Positions 54,948 to 64,000 of a stretch of DNA of 64,000 bases are shown in pieces. Position 1 is the stretch's first letter, and each line of letters opens with the position of its first letter. A model generated the notes under the pieces. The model was not told the origin of the DNA and did no database searches. It was given only the letters and a program-made list of their open reading frames with translations. This DNA comes from Spirochaetota bacterium (GTDB taxonomy: Bacteria; Spirochaetota; UBA4802; JAFGJZ01): NCBI GenBank assembly GCA_016934935.1, contig JAFGRW010000079.1:1-64000 (forward strand), read 5' to 3'. The position numbers and the translations under genes are program-made.

Positions 54948-56276
54948 ATGCAGCAGGTACCTCCTCATGATCTGGAAGCCGAAGCGTCGTGTATCGCTGC
55001 GATAACAATCAGCAGGGATGCGTTGGTCAAGGTTCTTGACCTTCTCTCCCCTGATGATTTTTACCTGGAACGGCACAAGATAATTTTCGAAGCCGTTACC
55101 GACCTTGATCGTTCTAACAGCCCGGTCGATCTTCTTACCGTAAAACAGAGACTGCAAGATACATCACTTTTCGATCGCGCCGGTGGAGACGCCTATCTTG
55201 CAGAACTTTATCAGACAGTTTCGACTTCTGCCAATGCCGAATATTATGCCAAGCGCATCAAAGAACTGTCACTAAGAAGAATGCTGATAACAGTGTCCCG
55301 TGATGTCGCGGTTCGTTGCCACGACATGACAATAGACACTCCAACCATGCTTGACGAGGCGGAACGTGATATCTTCAGAGTAACCGAAAGACGCATCACC
55401 TCCGATATCGAAACCATAGACGAAATAGTCAGGCAAACTCTTGATCAGATTAACCTTCTGCATCAAAACAAACGAGCTGTAACAGGGATATCTTGCGGTT
55501 TTACCGATATTGACAAGATGCTTACCGGATTTCATGAATCAGAACTGATAATTCTTGCTGCGCGACCATCAATGGGGAAGACAGCGCTGGCACTGAATTT
55601 TATGAATCATATAGTACTCGAACAGAAAAAACCGGTTTTTTTCTTCTCTCTGGAGATGCCTTCTACCCATCTTTTGCAGCGTCTAATCTGTATCGAAGGT
55701 CTTATAGATGCACAACGTCTAAGAACCGGTCATCTTAATAATGATGAGATGAGAACCATAAACCAGGTTGCCGAAAAATACCGAAATGCACCAATTCTTA
55801 TTGATGATACTCCCGGTGTTACCATAGCCGATATACGCGCAAAAGCAAGAAGAGCAACTCAAAAGCAGCCCCTGGGAATGATAATCATTGACTATATTCA
55901 GCTTATCACCTCGACTTCACGCGTCGACAGACAACAGCAGGTTGCCGAAATATCCCGGGGATTGAAACTTCTAGCGCGGGAGTTGAACTGCCCTATTATA
56001 GCCTTGTCGCAGTTATCGCGCGCAGTTGAGTCTCGTACCGATCAAAAGCCGATACTTTCGGATCTTCGTGAATCGGGTTCAATAGAGCAGGACGCCGACG
56101 TTGTTATGTTTATATTCCGTGAAGACCGGGTAAAACGTGATTCTGAAAGAACCGGGCGTGCCGATATTATAGTTGCGAAACAGCGTAATGGTCCAATCGG
56201 CGATGTAGAACTGCTTTTCTGGGACAAATTTACCAAGTTTAACGATGTTGACATTGTTCATACATATCCGGATTAA
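54948..56276 (+). CDS. dnaB: Replicative DNA helicase DnaB
   Basis: 442 residues. The N-terminal domain (PPHDLEAEASCIAAI) and linker are followed by a RecA-like core: Walker A RPSMGKTALAL, Walker B IIIDYIQLI, and the segments LKLLARELNCPIIALSQLSRAVE and SDLRESGSIEQDADVV. No intein or other insertion is seen. It ends the ribosomal-replication operon. Confidence 0.97.
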   Translation: MQQVPPHDLEAEASCIAAITISRDALVKVLDLLSPDDFYLERHKIIFEAVTDLDRSNSPVDLLTVKQRLQDTSLFDRAGGDAYLAELYQTVSTSANAEYYAKRIKELSLRRMLITVSRDVAVRCHDMTIDTPTMLDEAERDIFRVTERRITSDIETIDEIVRQTLDQINLLHQNKRAVTGISCGFTDIDKMLTGFHESELIILAARPSMGKTALALNFMNHIVLEQKKPVFFFSLEMPSTHLLQRLICIEGLIDAQRLRTGHLNNDEMRTINQVAEKYRNAPILIDDTPGVTIADIRAKARRATQKQPLGMIIIDYIQLITSTSRVDRQQQVAEISRGLKLLARELNCPIIALSQLSRAVESRTDQKPILSDLRESGSIEQDADVVMFIFREDRVKRDSERTGRADIIVAKQRNGPIGDVELLFWDKFTKFNDVDIVHTYPD

Positions 56277-56516
56277 GAATCATCTTTTTATCTATCGCAA
56301 TACAACGATAAACAGGAGATTATTCTTTTGTCCATCATAGCCTGTCACAACTCATTTTTAGTCCCAGATCACAACCTTTTTTATTCTTGAAATATCTCGA
56401 TCATTATCAAGGAATAACCCTATTTAGTATCGAACGGTTTGCAGCTTTTGCGTTATCGGCTTGATCGCCGAACTCAAACCATCAGCTGCACCTAACATAA
56501 TATACGGGGTTTCTAC

Positions 56517-57293
56517 GTGATTTTATCTTTTTTAAAAAAAAGTAACCATTTTTTCGAAGGGTTCGGCAACTATGCCATATTCTTCAAAGAAACTGTAAGA
56601 TGGATATTTAAACCTCCGTTTGATTTAAAAAATCTTATGCAGAATCTTCTCGAAATAGGATACAAGTCCATTCCTGTTACATCCATAACGATTTTTTTTA
56701 CGGGGATGGTTATGGCTCTTCAAATTGGTAACGCTATGGAAGCCCAGATGCCGGGATCTTCAATCTATATCGGTTCAGCTGTAACAATTGCCATGTTTCG
56801 TGAACTTGCGCCTGTACTTACAGCTCTACTTCTGGCCGGTCGTGTAGGCTCAGCAATTGCCGCACAGATAGGCACAATGAAAGTGACAGAACAGATTGAC
56901 GCATTAATTACCTTATCCGCAAACCCCATACAATATCTTTCTGTACCCCGCTTTATTTCATGTGTCATCATGACTCCATCACTGACTGTTATATCCGGAT
57001 TTATCGGTGTTCTTGGTGGAGGAGTAATTGGTTATTTTGGACTGGGCATTTCTCCCGAGCAGTACTTCTCAAATGTTGTTAAATATACAACTGCAATGGA
57101 CTTTCTTTCAGGAATAATAAAATCTGTTTTTTTTGGTATCGAGATATCCATAATTTCAACTTATGAAGGCTTCAAAACAACTGGCGGCGCAGAAGGTGTC
57201 GGTCAATCCACAATAACTGCTGTGGTTAAGTCTTCAATGGTAATACTCATTTCCGACTATTTTTTAACCTATCTTTTACAGCTGGTCGGTTAA
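56517..57293 (+). CDS. mlaE: MlaE/YrbE-family ABC transporter permease
   Basis: 258 residues, probable GTG start. Five or six membrane segments with MALQIGNAMEAQMPGSSI, the REL/APVLTALLLAGRVGSAIAAQIGTMKVTEQIDALI block, and NPIQYLSVPRFISCVIM. This family moves phospholipids between the membranes (Mla pathway) as part of a diderm envelope. The usual ATPase and MCE-domain partner genes are not adjacent: a DUF4416 gene follows one base later instead. Confidence 0.9.
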   Translation: MILSFLKKSNHFFEGFGNYAIFFKETVRWIFKPPFDLKNLMQNLLEIGYKSIPVTSITIFFTGMVMALQIGNAMEAQMPGSSIYIGSAVTIAMFRELAPVLTALLLAGRVGSAIAAQIGTMKVTEQIDALITLSANPIQYLSVPRFISCVIMTPSLTVISGFIGVLGGGVIGYFGLGISPEQYFSNVVKYTTAMDFLSGIIKSVFFGIEISIISTYEGFKTTGGAEGVGQSTITAVVKSSMVILISDYFLTYLLQLVG

Positions 57294-57294
57294 A

Positions 57295-57816
57295 ATGGCA
57301 AAAGCTGTCATTCCCTCAAAAGCTCTTCTTTTTGCTGGTGTGTTAACATCTTCTGATCAGCTTGTTTTATCGGCACTTGAGGAGATGGGCGCCCGTTATG
57401 GAAAAATTGATACAATAACTCAAAAGATTCCCTTCGACCTTTCTTCATATTACAACAGTATAGGCAAAAACCTGTACAAAATATTCTTCTCGTTTACCGA
57501 TCCGGTTGATCGAAACATGATCGCCGAAATCAAGATATTCACCAACAACCTTGAAGAAAAACTTTCATCGTCTTATAATACACGGAAGATAAACATTGAT
57601 CCCGGATACTTAACCCTTTCGAATGTTTTTCTTGCAAGTTGCAAGGAGTATTATCACAGGATGTATGTAGACAAGGGAGTTTATCTGGAAAACGAGTACT
57701 ATTTCACCAAAGGCAAATTTGAATTTTTTGACTGGACCTATCCAGACTATAAAAAATCCGATTATCTTGACTATTTCATGATGCTTAGAAAGAAATACCG
57801 CCTTATGTTCTCATAA
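57295..57816 (+). CDS. DUF4416 protein
   Basis: 173 residues. Family blocks are clear: AVIPSKALLFAGVL at the start, a Tyr-Tyr pair (SSYYNSIGKNL), FTDPVDRNMIAEIKIFTN, NIDPGYLTLSNVFLASCKEYYHRMY, and the C-terminal DWTYPDYKKS. Function unknown; common in spirochaetes and other anaerobes. It starts one base after the MlaE gene, so they are likely co-expressed. A terminator follows. Confidence 0.85.
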   Translation: MAKAVIPSKALLFAGVLTSSDQLVLSALEEMGARYGKIDTITQKIPFDLSSYYNSIGKNLYKIFFSFTDPVDRNMIAEIKIFTNNLEEKLSSSYNTRKINIDPGYLTLSNVFLASCKEYYHRMYVDKGVYLENEYYFTKGKFEFFDWTYPDYKKSDYLDYFMMLRKKYRLMFS

Positions 57817-57830
57817 GGCGGTATTCTTTT
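57794..57830. terminator. Strong terminator between DUF4416 and the outer-membrane barrel gene
   Basis: AATACCGCCTTATG (57794-57807) pairs with CATAAGGCGGTATT (57812-57825), 14 bp, followed by CTTTTT. The stem includes the DUF4416 stop region and sits in a convergent gap of 13 bases. Confidence 0.85.
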
Positions 57831-58498
57831 TACCATACAATTCCGCTATCAGTAGTTGCCGGGCGAGGCTTGTCTCGCGTCAGTCCATATTGAACACCTG
57901 CATGAATAACAACACCACTCATGTCTATTTGGACGTTATCATCATTAGTAAGTTTCGAACCTCGATATCCAAACTCTGCAAAGAACCTGAAATTTGGTAT
58001 ATCAGGAACCCTGAACTGACATCCAACAGCTGCTGTCCAGGTAGCACCGCCAAACATCTCAGAATCGGCATCCGAATAGGTCAACGGCATAAAGGTATAT
58101 CCGCCTCCCCCTTTTAGATAGGGAGTCACAGTGTCACTAAGAGGAAACTGAACTTTAGCTACAATATGAAGCGGTATAAGGTATGCGTTTGCCTGTTCAA
58201 CAACCGGATACTCATCTACAACTCCACCAACCTCTTTTTCCTGATATATTTTGTCACCGTTATTATCAGTAACATACTTGTCCCACTGAAACCAGACAAA
58301 CTGAGGATTAAAGCCCAATGCAAACATATAGTTCAGCTCATTCCACCATGCCGCACTCACATTGAGCCCCCAATCATCTCCCACTGCGTCTGCCTGTGTC
58401 GCACCCATTGAAAGTTCTGTAACATTTCCCGCAAGGGCGTTCACCGAAAACCCGGAAAAAACTGACATCATAGCTATAAAATAGATAATTTTCTTCAT
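57830..58498 (-). CDS. Outer-membrane beta-barrel protein
   Basis: 222 residues from ATG 58498 with AAGGAG upstream. A signal peptide (about 1-23, cleaved after LAGN) is followed by alternating amphipathic strands, many aromatic residues, and a GGGGYTF turn; the C-terminus ends with a Trp (GIVW). The fold resembles the OmpW/OMP_b-brl class of small eight-stranded barrels. The ligand or role is not known. It supports a diderm envelope. Confidence 0.7.
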   Translation of the reverse strand: MKKIIYFIAMMSVFSGFSVNALAGNVTELSMGATQADAVGDDWGLNVSAAWWNELNYMFALGFNPQFVWFQWDKYVTDNNGDKIYQEKEVGGVVDEYPVVEQANAYLIPLHIVAKVQFPLSDTVTPYLKGGGGYTFMPLTYSDADSEMFGGATWTAAVGCQFRVPDIPNFRFFAEFGYRGSKLTNDDNVQIDMSGVVIHAGVQYGLTRDKPRPATTDSGIVW

Positions 58499-58802
58499 AA
58501 AATCTCCTTGGGATCCATTCAGGATCACGAAATCAAAAAACGATCAATATTCCAGTCATATAATCTTCTTTTGCCATATAACCGCTTTCCATAATGTTTT
58601 GCACAAAAAAGTGTACAATATTACCCCCTTTGTCAAACAGATTTACTTTTTAAGTTTTATCCACTCTATTTAACACCTTTAAGTTATTAATCGACCCAAA
58701 AAGATGCAATAATAAATCTTCTTAAAGCAAATAATAAACTTTACACGACTCCATTAATGAATTAGTTGCAATTTCCTGACGTGTTTATTATCTTATACCT
58801 GT

Positions 58803-60602
58803 TTGTTAAAATATCAATTATCGGCTATACGAGGTGTACCTCTGAAAACCAGACAAAACGCAGACGATCTTGTTTTTTTTGACGATAGTCAGGAAGAAAT
58901 TTACGAAAAAAAGCTCCGTGAAACATGGAAGATTCTTATTGTAGATGACGAGCAGGATGTTCACAAGGTTACAAAACTTGTTCTGTCAGATCTGGAATTT
59001 TCCGGACGATCGGTCGACTTTTTAAGCGCCTATTCGGATGCAGAGGCACGTCAGATTCTTAACGAAAGAGACGATATTGCGGTTATTCTGCTCGATGTTG
59101 TTATGGAACAGGAGAATTCCGGACTCCTTTTAACACAATATATCAGGGAAGAGCTTCAAAACAGCCTTATCAGAATAATTTTACGGACTGGTCAACCGGG
59201 TCAGGCACCGGAAAAACGTGTAATTGTTGAATACGATATAAACGACTACAAATCAAAAACCGAACTGACTACAGAACGACTTTTCAGCACTATAATTACC
59301 GCCCTAAGATCATACAGAGACATCATAACAATTGAAAAAAGCAAGCGTGCTCTTGAAAAGATAATTGATGCTACAGCACATATTTTTGAGGTTCAATCGT
59401 TAAAAAACTTCGTTTCTGGCATACTTGATCAGTTCACATCAATACTGCGATACAGCAATAACGCGTTTTATTGTCAGACCTCCGGTCTAACCGCTATAAA
59501 TGTGGACGGACACCCTGTTATTCTGGCCGCAACCGGAAAATACCAGAATAGCCGGCCAAATACAAGAGCCAGGGATGTTCTGCCGGCTGAAGAGTATCAA
59601 CTTCTGGAGACAGCTTTTAACGAAAAACGCAATGTCTTTGATGATTACCACTATATAGCCTATTTCAAAACCCAGAACAACAGCGAAAATATCATATATC
59701 TGGAACGGGATGAGGCTCTTCAGGAGTGGGAGCGCGATATGATCGACATATTCTGCTCCAATGTATCCATAGCCTTTGAAAACATCTATCTAAATCAAGA
59801 GCTCGAAAATCTGGTGGAAAACCGTACACAACAGCTTAAACACGCAAATTATGAGCTGAACATTAAAAACACCACATTCGAACGTGAACTTCAAATGGCT
59901 CGCTCTGTACAACAGATAATAATTCCAAAAAAGTTTCCCGAATCACAGTTTTTCCAAATTGGTGGGCGATACCACCCTATGCAAAATCTGGGCGGAGACT
60001 ATTACGATGTATTTCCTTTTACCGAAAACTCCATGGGTATCGCGATAGTAGATGTCAGCGGACACGGTATTTCTGCTGCCCTGATTACCACCATGGCTAA
60101 AATGTCCTTTGCCAGCCTTGCTAAACCGCATAATCCCCCTTTTTATGTTCTCGATGAGATAAACAGCTCTCTATTAAAAACTGTCGGCGGTGCTGGCATG
60201 TTTCTAACCGCTTTTTACGGAATAATCGACCTCTCCATCAATGAGTTGATCTATTCGAATGGTGGGCACAACGAAGTGCTGCTAATGCACAAAGACGGCT
60301 CCTTTGCCGAACTCGGTTCATTGAACCCTATAGTGGGCATGTTTCCCGAGGAGGAGTATGTATCAAGCTCCTGCCCGATTCATTCCGGTGATATTCTTGT
60401 TTTGTACACTGATGGAATAGTTGAATCAAAAAACAGTGAAGATGAATTTCTCGGAAAATCTCGTCTAATGGAAATACTGCGTCAAAACAGCGAACTCAAT
60501 CCTGATGAACTTTCAGAACTGGTTCTTCAAAAAGTATACCAGTTTACAGGGAGCAAAGAACCTGAAGACGATCTTTCGATTCTGATTACCCGCATAATTT
60601 AG
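58803..60602 (+). CDS. Response regulator with receiver, DUF3369 and PP2C (SpoIIE-type) phosphatase domains
   Basis: 599 residues. The start is uncertain: a TTG at 58803 has no clear ribosome-binding site, and a CTG at 58842 has GAGG upstream. Residues 42-170 are a receiver with acidic pair D48-D49 and phospho-acceptor D98 (LLDVVME). DUF3369 spans about 170-340, with the signature RIILRTGQPGQAPE just before it. A coiled coil follows (340-380), then a SpoIIE-type phosphatase with all metal motifs (GGDYYDVF, VDVSGHG, YSNGGHNE, LYTDGIVE, EDDLSI). It is a phosphorylation-controlled phosphatase, and STAS proteins are its expected substrates. Confidence 0.9.
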   Translation: MLKYQLSAIRGVPLKTRQNADDLVFFDDSQEEIYEKKLRETWKILIVDDEQDVHKVTKLVLSDLEFSGRSVDFLSAYSDAEARQILNERDDIAVILLDVVMEQENSGLLLTQYIREELQNSLIRIILRTGQPGQAPEKRVIVEYDINDYKSKTELTTERLFSTIITALRSYRDIITIEKSKRALEKIIDATAHIFEVQSLKNFVSGILDQFTSILRYSNNAFYCQTSGLTAINVDGHPVILAATGKYQNSRPNTRARDVLPAEEYQLLETAFNEKRNVFDDYHYIAYFKTQNNSENIIYLERDEALQEWERDMIDIFCSNVSIAFENIYLNQELENLVENRTQQLKHANYELNIKNTTFERELQMARSVQQIIIPKKFPESQFFQIGGRYHPMQNLGGDYYDVFPFTENSMGIAIVDVSGHGISAALITTMAKMSFASLAKPHNPPFYVLDEINSSLLKTVGGAGMFLTAFYGIIDLSINELIYSNGGHNEVLLMHKDGSFAELGSLNPIVGMFPEEEYVSSSCPIHSGDILVLYTDGIVESKNSEDEFLGKSRLMEILRQNSELNPDELSELVLQKVYQFTGSKEPEDDLSILITRII

Positions 60603-60605
60603 CAT

Positions 60606-61187
60606 TCACATATCTGATGTCTCGAACTGAACATCCGGATCCATATTTTTAAAAGCCTGAACCTTATCTTTTTTATCCGGTGACTTTGATGACTTTTCGG
60701 TAAAATCATCAAAAAGCTTGTGATACGATCTTACCCCTGCGAATCTTGCGCTCCATCTGGAATCTTTAACCAACCTTTCAATACGCACATACGCACCTTC
60801 TCCCGGCATATGCACAAACTTATCCTTGCCAAGGTATATACCCACATGATTAACTGATGAACCCGTAACCGGATCTTCCATAAAGAAAAGCAGATCCCCG
60901 GGCTTTGCGTCTTTTGTATCAACATAGTCACCAGCTCCAAACATTCCCTTTACTGTTCGAGGCAGGGTTATGCCGTTTTTCTGATAAACATATAGCACAA
61001 ATCCAGCATTATCAAATCCTTTCGGAGTTGTACCATTAAATTGATAACCAATTCCCACACATTTATTCGCAATCATTATCAAAGACATTCGCACAGTCTT
61101 CTCTTCCCTGGAAACAGGTTGAGCGAAGGCGACAATAAACGTAACAAGACATAATAAGAAAAAAATAGCGGAAAAAAATTTCCTCAT
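60606..61187 (-). CDS. NlpC/P60-family protein lacking the catalytic cysteine
   Basis: 193 residues with a signal peptide (about 1-23). The papain-like NlpC/P60 fold is clear: GIGYQFNGTTPKGFDNAGFV, the PGDLLFF block, SVNHVGIYLG with H114, and FVHMPGEG with H126. In the nucleophile motif normally FDCSG the sequence is FDNAG, so Asn60 stands in place of Cys and Ala61 of Ser. The codon for Asn differs from Cys at two bases, so this is not a simple read error. It is probably inactive as a hydrolase and may bind peptidoglycan instead. Confidence 0.85.
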   Translation of the reverse strand: MRKFFSAIFFLLCLVTFIVAFAQPVSREEKTVRMSLIMIANKCVGIGYQFNGTTPKGFDNAGFVLYVYQKNGITLPRTVKGMFGAGDYVDTKDAKPGDLLFFMEDPVTGSSVNHVGIYLGKDKFVHMPGEGAYVRIERLVKDSRWSARFAGVRSYHKLFDDFTEKSSKSPDKKDKVQAFKNMDPDVQFETSDM

Positions 61188-61338
61188 GCGAATCCTCCGG
61201 TTAACAGATGATACTGTTATTTTTCCTTGACTTTTTAGGTCAGTTATTGCTAAATTTAACAGTATTTATTTGAGTACACAGTAAAGTTATCGGACATTAT
61301 AATAAATAATAATAGTATTTCTTTAAGGAGCCCAGATT

Positions 61339-62064
61339 ATGAAGAAAGGATTCGTTATATCACTTTTTACGGCACTTACACTCTCTTTTTTAGCTTTTGC
61401 CCAGGCTGTAGACGGGCCGGATCATCTTGCTAAAGATGTTATTAAAAGATTAAGTTATGAGAATTTTAAAAATATCAAACTTCTAACTGCCGCGATTTTC
61501 AATTATGGTGGCGGTGAAGGTGAATTTGACAAGCTCGTTCAAAGCTATTCTGAAGCTTCTTCTCTCTATTTTTCACGTGAATACGAGCGATCGGCCAAAA
61601 AATTTCAGGAAAACGAACTTGAAATACGTGAAACGGCAATGAATATCGCAAAGATATACAGGGAAGATTCGGAAGCGATGCAAAAAGAGATAATCGAACG
61701 CGATGTCAGAACAAGAATAAGCAAATCTCTCGCCGGCAAGAAGGTAAATGAATCGAAAAAGAAGATGATGTCCCAGTCAACAGCGGCAATATCCCTTGGA
61801 AAAGATTACTACGATCGTACACGCCCTGTCAAGGCTATTGAAACGTATCGTATCGCTAAAGACCGTATGCTGACATATATGTATATAGAAGCAGACGACC
61901 TTCCTCAGGATATTATTAACGAATGCCGCAAGGACCGTTTCGAGCGAGACAAGTGTCTACGTGATGCCAAAGAGAAAAGACGTGCCGAGGTACGTGAAAG
62001 ATATGAAAAAATAATATCTGACAATGACAACAAGGTTTATATCTCCAAAGAGAAAGCCAAGTAA
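61339..62064 (+). CDS. Secreted helical protein
   Basis: 241 residues, AAGGAG before the ATG. A signal peptide (about 1-20, cleaved after AFAQA) is followed by charged helices, including a dense Arg/Lys/Glu region (about 185-230) and a tail ending in KEKAK. A short glycine run (GGGEG) lies near residue 60. Likely periplasmic and structural. It resembles the protein at 38413 in style, but I see no sequence match. It is convergent with the HEAT lipoprotein gene. Confidence 0.5.
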   Translation: MKKGFVISLFTALTLSFLAFAQAVDGPDHLAKDVIKRLSYENFKNIKLLTAAIFNYGGGEGEFDKLVQSYSEASSLYFSREYERSAKKFQENELEIRETAMNIAKIYREDSEAMQKEIIERDVRTRISKSLAGKKVNESKKKMMSQSTAAISLGKDYYDRTRPVKAIETYRIAKDRMLTYMYIEADDLPQDIINECRKDRFERDKCLRDAKEKRRAEVRERYEKIISDNDNKVYISKEKAK

Positions 62065-62070
62065 AGATTA

Positions 62071-62865
62071 TTATTTTTTGTTATTACGGTTAACATAATC
62101 GGGCTCTGATTTCAGGGCCCGTAGAGCCAAAACCCGAACTTCCTTGTTTTGATGTAAAATCAGTTGTTCAACTCTCTCACGAACCCTGATATCCATATTA
62201 TAGCCTTTTACTGCTTTCAGTGTTGCGCACAATAACGTAATTTTTTTTTCATAATCTTTAATAAAAAAATTTTTTCGAATGCTCTGATACAACTCATCAT
62301 TTTGCAACTTGATGCTTTTAAGAATCGTTATTTGAACAGTCTCCTGACTATCGCTCAATCCCCTTATTAAAAGGGCTGTTGATTTTTCATTCATCTGTTC
62401 ATCTGTTATACCCATAATTCCTCGATATGCGATCTCCCTGAAAAGCCAATCCGTATCATAAGTGTATTTTTCAAATAACCCGTACATTGAAATATCCGGA
62501 TTATTTGCAAGAGTTTTAAGAGAAGCATACCTCACGGGTATTTCCCTATCTTTCTGAGACATCAATATCAGTTTATCTTTCACATTATCATCTCTGATGA
62601 AGGGAGCCAAACCCATTACAGCCTGAACGCGAACCTTCGAATGGGTATCCTCTGTTGCTGCCATCTTGAGTTCAAGTGCTCTTTTGGTTTCAAATGGTTT
62701 AACAGATTTAATGGCCCTTTCACGATCCTGCCATTTTGAGGATGAATTATAAGTTTTTTGTGCGCTCAATACAGCTGAGTTAATCTGTTTAACCGACATT
62801 CCCCGGCTGCATGAAACAAGTGTTACACTTGCGATAACCAGAAGAATCAATCCCGAAATACTCAT
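62071..62865 (-). CDS. HEAT-repeat lipoprotein
   Basis: About 264 residues from ATG 62865, which gives a lipoprotein signal ending VTLVSCS; ATGs at 62895 and 62970 are also possible, and the last would overlap the transglycosylase gene. The mature part has helical HEAT-like repeats with a regular Val-Arg pattern (KVRVQAVMGLAPF, REIPVRYASLKTLA, KEVRVLALRALK). These usually bind other proteins. It follows the lytic transglycosylase gene closely and may be an envelope-associated partner. Confidence 0.6.
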   Translation of the reverse strand: MSISGLILLVIASVTLVSCSRGMSVKQINSAVLSAQKTYNSSSKWQDRERAIKSVKPFETKRALELKMAATEDTHSKVRVQAVMGLAPFIRDDNVKDKLILMSQKDREIPVRYASLKTLANNPDISMYGLFEKYTYDTDWLFREIAYRGIMGITDEQMNEKSTALLIRGLSDSQETVQITILKSIKLQNDELYQSIRKNFFIKDYEKKITLLCATLKAVKGYNMDIRVRERVEQLILHQNKEVRVLALRALKSEPDYVNRNNKK

Positions 62866-62950
62866 CAGTTTGAAACTGATTATTAGCAAATACATAAAAT
62901 TGCCCGAAGCTGCTCCAATCTGGCGATATTTCGCAAGATTTCTGACAAAT

Positions 62951-64000
62951 CTACTCACCCTTTTCACCATATACCGTATTATACTGTATCAAATATTTCT
63001 GATTTTTAAACATGTAAAATCTTGTTTCATCGAAGGGAACTTTTTCGGCAAAAAATATTTTGTCAGAAACATCGAAACTTTTTTTCCACTTATTCATGTT
63101 ACCCGGACCGGCATTGTAACCGCCCAACATCTGATCAAACTCACCTTCATAGATACGTCTTAACCAATCCATATAATAAAATCCGAATAATATTGAAACC
63201 TCAGGATCTTTTAAATCGTAGCTATTCATTTTTAAAGATTTTGCTATATCTCCTCCGGTGGCCGGCATCACCTGCATAAGCCCTGTTGCCCCCGCAAAAG
63301 AGACCGCGTCATGTCTAAAAGCAGACTCCGATTTCATTACCGAATAGATCATATTATGATCAAGCTTGGGATAATTTTTTCCTGTTTTTTTTACAATCTC
63401 ACTATAAGCTTTTGGGAAAAGTCTCTTAACAAGCCTGTCTTCCAATAAAGTTATCTCTTCGCCAATACCGAATTCACGCAACAGACGAATTGTACCCAAA
63501 AACGCGTAGTGATAATGCGATGTTTCATCTCCAAATCGCGAGAGAAGCAGATATTTAAGCTTTCTGTTGTCTTCGGATTCATCCATATAATGCAGAAGAC
63601 CCGTAATACCGTCCTCATATCCTGCGTCAAAATATAGTTCCATCTGTTTTGTCAAACCTTCATTTTTAACAGACAGTATAAAATCATCCAATACGGTATA
63701 TGGATAAATACCAGCCGTCTTAATAAGCTCAAGGCGCCTCTCTTTTTTCGCATTGTCTCTTTGAAGCACGTAAAGCATAAAATGAGCAAACAAGGCCGAT
63801 TCATAATCTGTTAATGATATTGCTTCAGAAAAACTTTTTTCCAACTTATCAACTGAGAAATCCTTCTTGAGTTTATCCGCGAGCATCCACATATACCAGG
63901 AATCAGGGCTGTAAACCACTCCTTTTCTGAAATAATCAAAAGCTATATCGCTATCTTTCTCACGGTGATGGTAATATAGCCAATACAGCGCGTTTCCGTA
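62951..64000 (-). CDS. Lytic transglycosylase (SLT-type), 5' end outside the window
   Basis: The frame stays open from its stop to the window edge, so the gene is truncated at 64000 and its start is not seen. Bases 63920-64000 translate as natural helical sequence leading into the part shown. The C-terminal domain has the SLT catalytic glutamate in MKSESAFRHDAVS, followed by AGATGLMQVMPATG and AGYNAGPGN-like GGYNAGPGN. The N-terminal part is helical, like the superhelical ring of Slt70-type enzymes. It cleaves peptidoglycan glycan strands. Confidence 0.9.
   Translation of the reverse strand, partial: YGNALYWLYYHHREKDSDIAFDYFRKGVVYSPDSWYMWMLADKLKKDFSVDKLEKSFSEAISLTDYESALFAHFMLYVLQRDNAKKERRLELIKTAGIYPYTVLDDFILSVKNEGLTKQMELYFDAGYEDGITGLLHYMDESEDNRKLKYLLLSRFGDETSHYHYAFLGTIRLLREFGIGEEITLLEDRLVKRLFPKAYSEIVKKTGKNYPKLDHNMIYSVMKSESAFRHDAVSFAGATGLMQVMPATGGDIAKSLKMNSYDLKDPEVSILFGFYYMDWLRRIYEGEFDQMLGGYNAGPGNMNKWKKSFDVSDKIFFAEKVPFDETRFYMFKNQKYLIQYNTVYGEKGE

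Overview
The window is a compact bacterial chromosome segment of low to moderate G+C content. It has no rRNA, no tRNA that I could recognise, no insertion sequence and no CRISPR array. The gene set best fits a spirochaete, perhaps one related to the leptospires. The supporting features are a FlbD-type flagellar protein next to a DUF115 protein, 7TM-DISM receptors fused to a cyclase and to a PP2C phosphatase, many lipoproteins with spirochaete-style lipoboxes, a DUF4416 protein, DAP-type MurE, and secreted helical proteins. This is inference: no phylogenetic marker was compared against a database.

Layout. 1-313: a G+C-rich broken reading frame. 471-4114: a short A+T-rich block (ribbon-helix-helix-like protein, TraB family protein, TcdA, UDP-glucuronate epimerase-like protein) lying between two 18-bp inverted copies of a repeat. 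4264-6132: a secreted protein and a receiver/ATPase fusion. 6191-20614: a long minus-strand division and cell-wall (dcw) operon, mraZ-rsmH-ftsL-murE-murF-mraY-murD-ftsW-murG-murC-ftsQ-ftsA-ftsZ, headed by MraZ boxes. It lacks ftsI and is interrupted once, between murD and ftsW, by a structured repeat region. 20765-28042: second-messenger genes, with a membrane adenylate cyclase and a diguanylate cyclase facing a three-gene operon (cyclic-nucleotide-binding-like protein, GHKL ATPase-like protein, lipoprotein). 28229-31953: an HNH nuclease and guaBA. 32058-38198: ACT protein, PaaK, a FlbD/DUF115/HTH group, panB-folK and a DnaC-like ATPase. 38413-45892: a secreted helical protein facing an operon of an ATP-grasp protein, a 7TM PP2C phosphatase and a membrane-TPR protein with a spermidine-synthase-like part. 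46203-51134: a small membrane protein, an unusual zinc-ribbon/acidic-repeat/DUF4389 protein and a DinG-like helicase. About 51269-51440: the remnant of a flavin disulfide reductase. 52224-56276: the classic rpsF-ssb-rpsR-DUF2232-rplI-dnaB operon. 56517-64000: an MlaE permease, DUF4416, an outer-membrane barrel, a REC-DUF3369-PP2C regulator, an NlpC/P60 protein lacking its catalytic cysteine, a secreted helical protein, a HEAT lipoprotein and a lytic transglycosylase cut by the window edge.

Two kinds of dispersed DNA signal stand out. The 12-mer CGATATCTATCA occurs seven times, in genes and between genes, against an expectation well below one. A palindromic element of about 75 bp (ends GGAACTTCGAAAAATT) has two full copies and at least one partial copy, and the hairpin in its centre changes sequence but keeps its pairing. 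Several signalling proteins have altered catalytic residues: a receiver with Glu for Asp, a PP2C with Glu for the metal Asp, an NlpC/P60 with Asn for Cys, and a degenerate cyclic-nucleotide cassette.
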